Made by a program: the position numbers and the translations under genes. DNA of 64,000 nt from Thalassobaculum_A sp040219615 (GTDB lineage Bacteria; Pseudomonadota; Alphaproteobacteria; Thalassobaculales; Thalassobaculaceae), in the NCBI RefSeq assembly GCF_040219615.1, contig NZ_JAVJSE010000031.1, positions 1 to 64,000 of the forward strand. The letters run 5' to 3'. Below are positions 59,492-64,000 of this stretch, piece by piece. A model generated the notes under the pieces. It worked only from the letters and a program-made list of their open reading frames with translations. It was not told where the DNA came from and ran no database searches. Each line of letters opens with the position of its first letter. Positions within the stretch are counted from its first letter, which is position 1.

Positions 59492-61138
59492 TCAGTCCTT
59501 CCCGGCCCGCTCGGCCGCGTCCAGTTCCCGCAGCGCGACGCGCCGGATCTTGCCGCTGACGGTCAGCGGCATCTCGTCGATGAAGCGGATCTGCCGCGGG
59601 TATTCGTGGGCCGACAGGCGCTGGCGCACGAAGCCCTGGATCTCGTCGCGCAGCGCGTCGCTGCCGGCATGGCCGTCGGCAAGGGTGAGGTAGGCCTTCA
59701 CGACCTCGCCGCGCACCGGGTCGCGCGAGCCGATCACGCCGGCCAGCGCCACCGCCGGGTGCCGCAGCAGGCATTCCTCGACCTCGGTCGGCCCGATCCG
59801 GTAGCTGGAACTGATGATCACGTCGTCGTCGCGCGCCTTGAACCAGAAATAGCCGTCCTCGTCGCGCCGGCCGAGGTCGCCCAGCAGGCACCAGTCGCCG
59901 ACGAACTTGGCGGCGGTCGCCTCCGGCCGCTTCCAGTAGCCGAGGAACATCACCGGATCGGGCCGAAGGACCGCGATGTTGCCCTCCTCGCCGACCCCGA
60001 CCTCGTGGCCCTCGCCGTCGACCACCGCCACGACATGGCCCGGCACCGGCCGTCCCATCGAGCCCGGCTTGACCGACATGACGGCGGCGCAGTTTCCGAC
60101 CACCAGGTTCACCTCGGTCTGGCCGTAGAACTCGTTGATGGTGAGGTCGAAGGTCTCGCGGCCCCAGTCGATGATGTCGTCGCCCAGCGCCTCGCCGCCG
60201 CTGGCGATGCTGCGCAGCGAGCAGCCGAAGCGCCGCGGATCGGCCGCCTGCCGCAGCATGCGCAGGGCGGTCGCCGGCATGAAGGTGTTGCGCACCCGGT
60301 GGCGGGCCATCAGCTCGAACACCGCCTCCGGCTCGAACTTGGCGAACCGCTTGGCCAGCACCGGCCGGCCGTGGAACAGCGCCGGGAGCATCACGTCCAG
60401 CAACCCGCCGGCCCAGGCCCAGTCGGCCGGGGTCCAGAACAGGTCGCCGGCCTGCGGGAAGAACTCGTGCGGGAACTCCACGCCCGGCATGTGGCCGATC
60501 AGCACCCGGTGGCCATGCAGGGCGCCCTTGGGGTTGCCGGTGGTGCCCGAGGTGTAGATCAGCAGCGCCGGGTCGTCGGCCGCGGTGTCGCGGGTCTCGA
60601 ACCCGTCGGACGCCTGCGCCAAAGCGGCGCGCCAGTCGATCAGGCCCGGCCCGCCACCGTCGGTCACGATGACGTGCTCCAGCGCGCCCAGTCGGTCGCG
60701 GACCTCCAGCAGCCGGGGCAGGTTGTCGCTGCAGGTGATGAGGATTCGGGCGGCGCTGTCGGCGAGCCGGTGCTCCAGCGCCTCGGGGCCGAACAGGCTG
60801 AACAGCGGCAGCGCGATCGCGCCGGTCTTGTACACCCCGACATGGGCGATCGCGCACTCCAGGCTCTGCGGCAGGTGGATGGCGACGCACTCGCCCGGCC
60901 GGGCGCCGAGATGGGTCAGCAGGTTGGCCAGCCGGTTCGCCTCGCCCCGGAGCTGTCCGAAGCTGAGCGTCCGCACCGCGCCGTTGGAGGCCTCGTAGAT
61001 CACCGCCGTCGCCCCGGGGGTGGCGGCGGCATGGCGGTCGCACACCGCGGCGGCGATGTTGAAGCGCGCCGGCACCCGCCATTCGAAGCGGCCGTAGCAC
61101 TCCTCGTAGCTGGCCGCCCGCGGCAGCAATCCGCTCAT
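59492..61138 (-). CDS. Acyl-CoA synthetase (AMP-dependent ligase)
   Basis: 548 residues. P-loop LLIYTSGTTGNPKGALHGHR, A5 motif NEFYGQTEVN, GDLGRRDEDGYFWFKARDDD, and the catalytic lysine in LTVSGKIRRVALREL. The pattern with WTPADWAWAGGLLDVMLPAL is typical of acetyl-CoA synthetase-like and medium-chain (benzoate/AcsM-type) ligases. The substrate is unresolved. Coupled to the MaoC gene downstream. The 161-base gap between its start and the AEC gene shows no further gene and only a poor promoter. Confidence 0.92.
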   Translation of the reverse strand: MSGLLPRAASYEECYGRFEWRVPARFNIAAAVCDRHAAATPGATAVIYEASNGAVRTLSFGQLRGEANRLANLLTHLGARPGECVAIHLPQSLECAIAHVGVYKTGAIALPLFSLFGPEALEHRLADSAARILITCSDNLPRLLEVRDRLGALEHVIVTDGGGPGLIDWRAALAQASDGFETRDTAADDPALLIYTSGTTGNPKGALHGHRVLIGHMPGVEFPHEFFPQAGDLFWTPADWAWAGGLLDVMLPALFHGRPVLAKRFAKFEPEAVFELMARHRVRNTFMPATALRMLRQAADPRRFGCSLRSIASGGEALGDDIIDWGRETFDLTINEFYGQTEVNLVVGNCAAVMSVKPGSMGRPVPGHVVAVVDGEGHEVGVGEEGNIAVLRPDPVMFLGYWKRPEATAAKFVGDWCLLGDLGRRDEDGYFWFKARDDDVIISSSYRIGPTEVEECLLRHPAVALAGVIGSRDPVRGEVVKAYLTLADGHAGSDALRDEIQGFVRQRLSAHEYPRQIRFIDEMPLTVSGKIRRVALRELDAAERAGKD

Positions 61139-61299
61139 CCGCCGACCCGATTCGGCTGGTCCGGCGCGGAGCAGGGCGTCGCGCCGGCCGACCCGGCGCC
61201 GGCGGCGAAACTGTGGTCGGTCTCCATCCCCTCGCGCCTTCTCGGTGTGACTTGCCGCAATTGTCGCAGGGGGAGGGGCGGGACGGGAAGCCCTCCAGA

Positions 61300-62262
61300 T
61301 CAGCCGAGCGGCAGGCTGAGGAAGGTCGACACGGTAACCAGGGACAGCACCGTCGAGATCAGCACGACCCGGCCGGTCAGCAGCGCCTCGCGCTGGTAGA
61401 ACTGCGCCAGCATGAACGGCCCGGTGCCGGTCGGCAGGGCGGCGAGCAGCACCGCGGTGTAGGCCAGGGTCGAGGACAGCCCCAGCACCGGCACCGCCAC
61501 CACCCAGGTCACCGCCGGCTGGGCGACCAGCTTCAGGAGCACCAGGGCGGACTGGACGGCGGAGCCGGACCCGGCGCTGGAGCCCGCGCCGGCGCGGCTG
61601 CGCTCGGTGTTCTCGGCCAGGAACAGCCCGAGGGCGACCAGGGCGCAGGGTGCCGCGGCCCCGCCCAGCAGGCCGAGATAGGTGTCGAGCGTTTCCGGGA
61701 GGCGAAGCCCGGACAGCATGACGGCGGCACCAAGCGCCGGGGCCACGAGCAGCGGGTTCTTCAGCAGCGAGACCAGCGTCTTGCGCACGATGTCGCGGCG
61801 GCGGGCGCCCGACTGCAGGCCGCTCTCGATCAGGACGATGGCGATCGCGAACAGCACGCAGACGGTGACGATGGTGGCGACCAGCGTGGCGCCCATGGCG
61901 GCGTTGCCGAGCACCGCCAGCACCAGGGGGAAGCCGATGAAGCCGGTGTTGGCGTAGCTGGCGTTCAGGGCGTCGATCGCCGCGTCCGCCAGGTCGCAGC
62001 CCTGGCGCAGCCGGATCAGCAGGGTCAGCGCGAAGATCGCCGCGCAGCCGGCCGAGAACGCCAGGATGAAGCCGGGCTGCCAGATCTCCGCCGGGTCGGC
62101 CTTCGACATGATGTCGAACAGCAACGCCGGCAGGGCCAGGTAGACGACCAGGCGGTTGACCTCGCGCGTCGCGTTCGGGCCGAGGGCGTTGCAGCGCCGC
62201 GCCACCCATCCGGTCAGGATCAGCGCGAAAATCGGCAGCACGATGAGGAGATTGGACAGCAT
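61300..62262 (-). CDS. AEC family transporter
   Basis: 320 residues with about ten hydrophobic segments in two halves, the auxin efflux carrier (AEC) fold. The signature ASYANTGFIGFPLVLAVLG holds the first helix break, and APCALVALGLFLAE marks the second half. Members move malonate, other organic acids or auxins. ATG 62262 begins MLSNLLIVLPIFALI; earlier residues are promoter. Divergent from the LysR regulator, so its control by that protein is likely. The upstream position of the acyl-CoA ligase suggests a carboxylate cargo (inference). Confidence 0.9.
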   Translation of the reverse strand: MLSNLLIVLPIFALILTGWVARRCNALGPNATREVNRLVVYLALPALLFDIMSKADPAEIWQPGFILAFSAGCAAIFALTLLIRLRQGCDLADAAIDALNASYANTGFIGFPLVLAVLGNAAMGATLVATIVTVCVLFAIAIVLIESGLQSGARRRDIVRKTLVSLLKNPLLVAPALGAAVMLSGLRLPETLDTYLGLLGGAAAPCALVALGLFLAENTERSRAGAGSSAGSGSAVQSALVLLKLVAQPAVTWVVAVPVLGLSSTLAYTAVLLAALPTGTGPFMLAQFYQREALLTGRVVLISTVLSLVTVSTFLSLPLG

Positions 62263-62324
62263 GGCTGGGTCTCGGGGCGGAACTGCTGGCTTCGTACAGC
62301 CTCCGTTCGATACAATCCAATTCA

Positions 62325-62343
62325 ATCAAGATGCCATATTGAT
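62325..62343. promoter_or_regulatory. Candidate LysR binding site
   Basis: ATCAA-g-ATG-c-CAT-a-TTGAT, a 19-base palindrome with a single mismatched pair. It contains the T-N11-A pattern of LysR boxes. It lies between the divergent AEC and LysR genes, 16 bases before the LysR ATG. Confidence 0.5.
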
Positions 62344-62358
62344 GCCTTAGGAGTATCG

Positions 62359-63252
62359 ATGGACACGCGGCAGATGCGCTATTTCGTGGCGCTGGCGGAG
62401 ACCCTGCATTTCGGGCGCGCGGCCGCCCGGATGAACATGACCCAGCCGCCGTTCAGCCGGCAGATCGCCAATCTCGAGCGCGATCTCGGCGTCAGGCTGG
62501 TGAACCGGACCTCCCGGCAGGTGACGCTGACCCGGGCCGGCGCCCGGTTCCTGGCGGATTCCCGGGCGGTGCTGGCGCGGTTCGAGGACGCCTGCCGCGA
62601 CGCCCGCCTGGTCGGCGAAGGCATGAGGGGCGAGCTGCGCTTCGGCTTCATGATGCATGCGGCGCATCGGATCGTGCCGCGGATCGTCAGCCGCTACAGC
62701 GCCGTCCGGCCGGAGGTCCGGCTCACCCTGTCGGAGACCACGCCCGCCGACATCGAGCACCGGCTGCTGAACGGCGAGCTCGACGCCGCGGTCACCTTCG
62801 CCGGCCCGAGCAACGCGCAGCTCGACGGCCACACCCTGCTGAAGGACCGGCTGTGCCTGGCGATGGCGCCGGGGGATCCGCTCGCCGCGCGCCGCTCGGT
62901 CGGGCCGCGCGACCTGCAGGACCGGGACCTGATCGCCGCGTCGGCCGGGGTCGCGCCGACCCTGCGCGGCGCGATCGTCGGCTATTTCGCGGACCAGGGC
63001 ATCGTGCCGCGCTTCCGCTTCGAGCCGCAGCTGCAGAATACGGTGCTGCGGCTGGTGGCGGCCGGGCTCGGGGTGGCGCTGGTGCCGGAGTCGATCTGCG
63101 ACGGCCGGACGCCGGACCTGCTGACCCGGCCGCTGGTCGACGCCCCGGCCCTGGAGGTCGTCCTGAAGACCCCGCGCGGCCGCGACAACCCGGCGGTCGC
63201 CCCGCTGATCGAACTGGTGCGGGGGGAGTCGTTCGGCGAGGCGGCGGGGTGA
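62359..63252 (+). CDS. LysR family transcriptional regulator
   Basis: 297 residues. Classic N-terminal helix-turn-helix: MRYFVALAETLHFGRAAARM, then QPPFSRQIANLERDLGVRL and TRAGARFLADS. The C-terminal effector domain follows (LRFGFMMHAAHRIVPRIV, then LVAAGLGVALVPES). ATG 62359 has AGGAG upstream. Divergent from the AEC transporter, whose expression it probably controls together with its own. Ends three bases before the oxygenase remnant. Confidence 0.94.
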   Translation: MDTRQMRYFVALAETLHFGRAAARMNMTQPPFSRQIANLERDLGVRLVNRTSRQVTLTRAGARFLADSRAVLARFEDACRDARLVGEGMRGELRFGFMMHAAHRIVPRIVSRYSAVRPEVRLTLSETTPADIEHRLLNGELDAAVTFAGPSNAQLDGHTLLKDRLCLAMAPGDPLAARRSVGPRDLQDRDLIAASAGVAPTLRGAIVGYFADQGIVPRFRFEPQLQNTVLRLVAAGLGVALVPESICDGRTPDLLTRPLVDAPALEVVLKTPRGRDNPAVAPLIELVRGESFGEAAG

Positions 63253-63516
63253 GGGAGGCTCGTTTCGGGCGTCGGCGACTTCGTCATCAACATCGGCGAC
63301 ATGATGGCGCGCTGGACCGACGGCCGCCTCGCCTCGACGCCGCACCGGGTGATCAACCGGTCGGGCCGCGAGCGCTTCTCGGTGCCGTTCCTCGCGATCC
63401 CGAACTTCGACGCCGTGGCCGAGTGCCTGCCGAGCTACACCATCACCGGGGACGTGACAACAGTTGTACCGAAAGACCCGATGTCCTCAAACGAGGCCGC
63501 GTGTTCATCGCGATGA
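63253..63516 (+). pseudogene. C-terminal remnant of a 2-oxoglutarate/Fe(II) oxygenase (IPNS family)
   Basis: In frame from just after the LysR stop: GVGDFVINIGDMMARWTDGR, STPHRVINRSGRERFSVPF and IPNFDAVAECLP. This is the C-terminal core of isopenicillin N synthase-like oxygenases, with the third iron ligand (His of STPHRV) and the RxS 2-oxoglutarate motif (RFS). The first ~200 residues, including the HxD iron pair, are absent, and no start with a ribosome site exists. Similarity stops near 63455, where the frame runs into unrelated sequence. A broken gene, cut at both ends. Confidence 0.8.
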
Positions 63517-63940
63517 CAGCATCGCTACAAACATAAATTGTAATGTAGCTCTCAGTGTTTGATCAAATTTACATATTATTAATATCGACTGGAAAGAAAG
63601 TGTTTCAGAATTTTGGGTAGGAAGGTGCCACCAAAAGAATCTCGCTTGTGCCCAGCGCGTGCTGTGGCCGTTCAAACCGGGGGCGCTAGTATGTTGATGA
63701 AATCCTTCTCGACCTTGGCATTCGAATCCATCCTGCAGGCAGGTTCGCAGACGATGGTGGATGTCGAACAAAATATTCAAAACAACGGCGAGGTCAGTTC
63801 GATAAATAGAAAAGAAACTCTCAAAGACATAGGGCTGAACTATCGTAGAGAATCGGTCTCAAAGTTTTTTTGCATTCATGATTAGTCCGCGAACGTAAAG
63901 GTAAACAAGAACACGGTTGGCTGTACGCCAATCCAAAAGT
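63456..63940. other. AT-rich segment of unlike composition
   Basis: Base composition drops sharply compared with the rest of the window (runs such as ttacatattattaatatcg near 63570). The change begins where similarity to the oxygenase ends. No family-level gene is recognised. It probably came from elsewhere or is decayed. Confidence 0.6.
63691..63885 (+). CDS. Hypothetical protein, unrecognised
   Basis: 64 residues from ATG 63691 (an upstream in-frame start at 63613 would give 90). Sequence is mixed polar with no membrane segment, signal or known motif; it ends in SKFFCIHD. Codon usage is AT-rich, unlike all neighbours. It may be a small foreign gene or a chance reading frame in the AT-rich segment. 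Its start lacks a clear ribosome site. Confidence 0.25.
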   Translation: MLMKSFSTLAFESILQAGSQTMVDVEQNIQNNGEVSSINRKETLKDIGLNYRRESVSKFFCIHD

Positions 63941-63951
63941 GACGTTGTCCG

Positions 63952-63974
63952 GGGTGAGCGGCCGAAGCTCACCC
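63952..63974. repeat. Perfect hairpin at the right edge of the window
   Basis: GGGTGAGC-GGCCGAA-GCTCACCC, eight pairs with a seven-base loop, where GC-rich sequence resumes. An ATG at 63989 follows and runs off the window; its product cannot be judged. Could be a terminator stem or the end of a mobile element. Confidence 0.5.
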
Positions 63975-64000
63975 GCGCCGGGCAGGTCATGAGCCGGATC

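Noticed and set aside
63505..63780. 91-residue minus-strand frame in the AT-rich segment
   Set aside because: No ribosome site, motif or codon bias; low-GC sequence gives few stops here by chance.

Overview
The window is GC-rich DNA (codon third positions almost always G or C) with the gene families and order typical of a free-living alphaproteobacterium. A Rhodospirillales-type organism is my best guess: NasST-controlled nitrate assimilation, LIV-type uptake, homogentisate catabolism and type I secreted RTX proteins together fit that, but this is inference from gene content only. No tRNA, rRNA, CRISPR array or complete insertion sequence was found.

Layout. 1-1508: 3' end of a large RTX calcium-binding protein. 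1527-15177 (minus strand): a complete assimilatory nitrate/nitrite locus in transcription order nasT, nasS, [attenuated leader], nrtA, nrtB, fused ATPase, nirB, nirD, nasA, cysG. Nitrate is imported by the ABC system, reduced by NasA to nitrite and by NirBD to ammonium; CysG makes the siroheme NirB needs; NasS senses nitrate and controls the ANTAR antiterminator NasT. The leader of nrtA carries a promoter, two small hairpins and a terminator whose 5' arm overlaps the second hairpin. 15287-25051: an alpha/beta hydrolase diverging from a TetR-led operon (crotonase, acyl-CoA ligase, two MaoC-like proteins, five-part LIV-type ABC importer), probably uptake and CoA-dependent breakdown of an unidentified carboxylic acid. 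25119-32392: mostly single genes (methyltransferase, cupin, Bcr/CflA efflux pump behind a leader with its own terminator, DUF1272, GntR regulator, beta-hydroxyacid dehydrogenase, deaminase, DGPF protein, VOC protein, AraC regulator). 32626-35856: a second RTX protein with a DUF4347 N-terminus. 35875-42044: M20 amidohydrolase, YeeE/YedE sulfur transporter, PhnA-like protein, BisC-type molybdoenzyme and a YdeI-like protein. 42094-48417: homogentisate catabolism (hmgA, fahA) with a metallo-hydrolase, a divergent flavoprotein and an IclR regulator. 48519-58949: serine hydrolase, GMC oxidoreductase, GH13 alpha-glucosidase, SbmA/YddA-type ABC protein, and a GH144-like plus GH3 pair that suggests beta-1,2-glucan or sophorose turnover. 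59046-63252: MaoC protein, acyl-CoA synthetase, AEC transporter and a divergent LysR regulator. 63253-64000: the C-terminal remnant of a 2-oxoglutarate oxygenase running into an AT-rich segment, a likely rearrangement boundary.

The most interesting material is regulatory: the nas leader, a second attenuator or small RNA in front of the efflux gene, palindromic candidate operators next to TetR and LysR genes, and inverted-repeat elements placed between cistrons. At protein level, the asymmetric nitrate-transport ATPase, a MaoC pair with one degenerate partner and the His/Cys pair in the DUF4347 protein deserve a second look.
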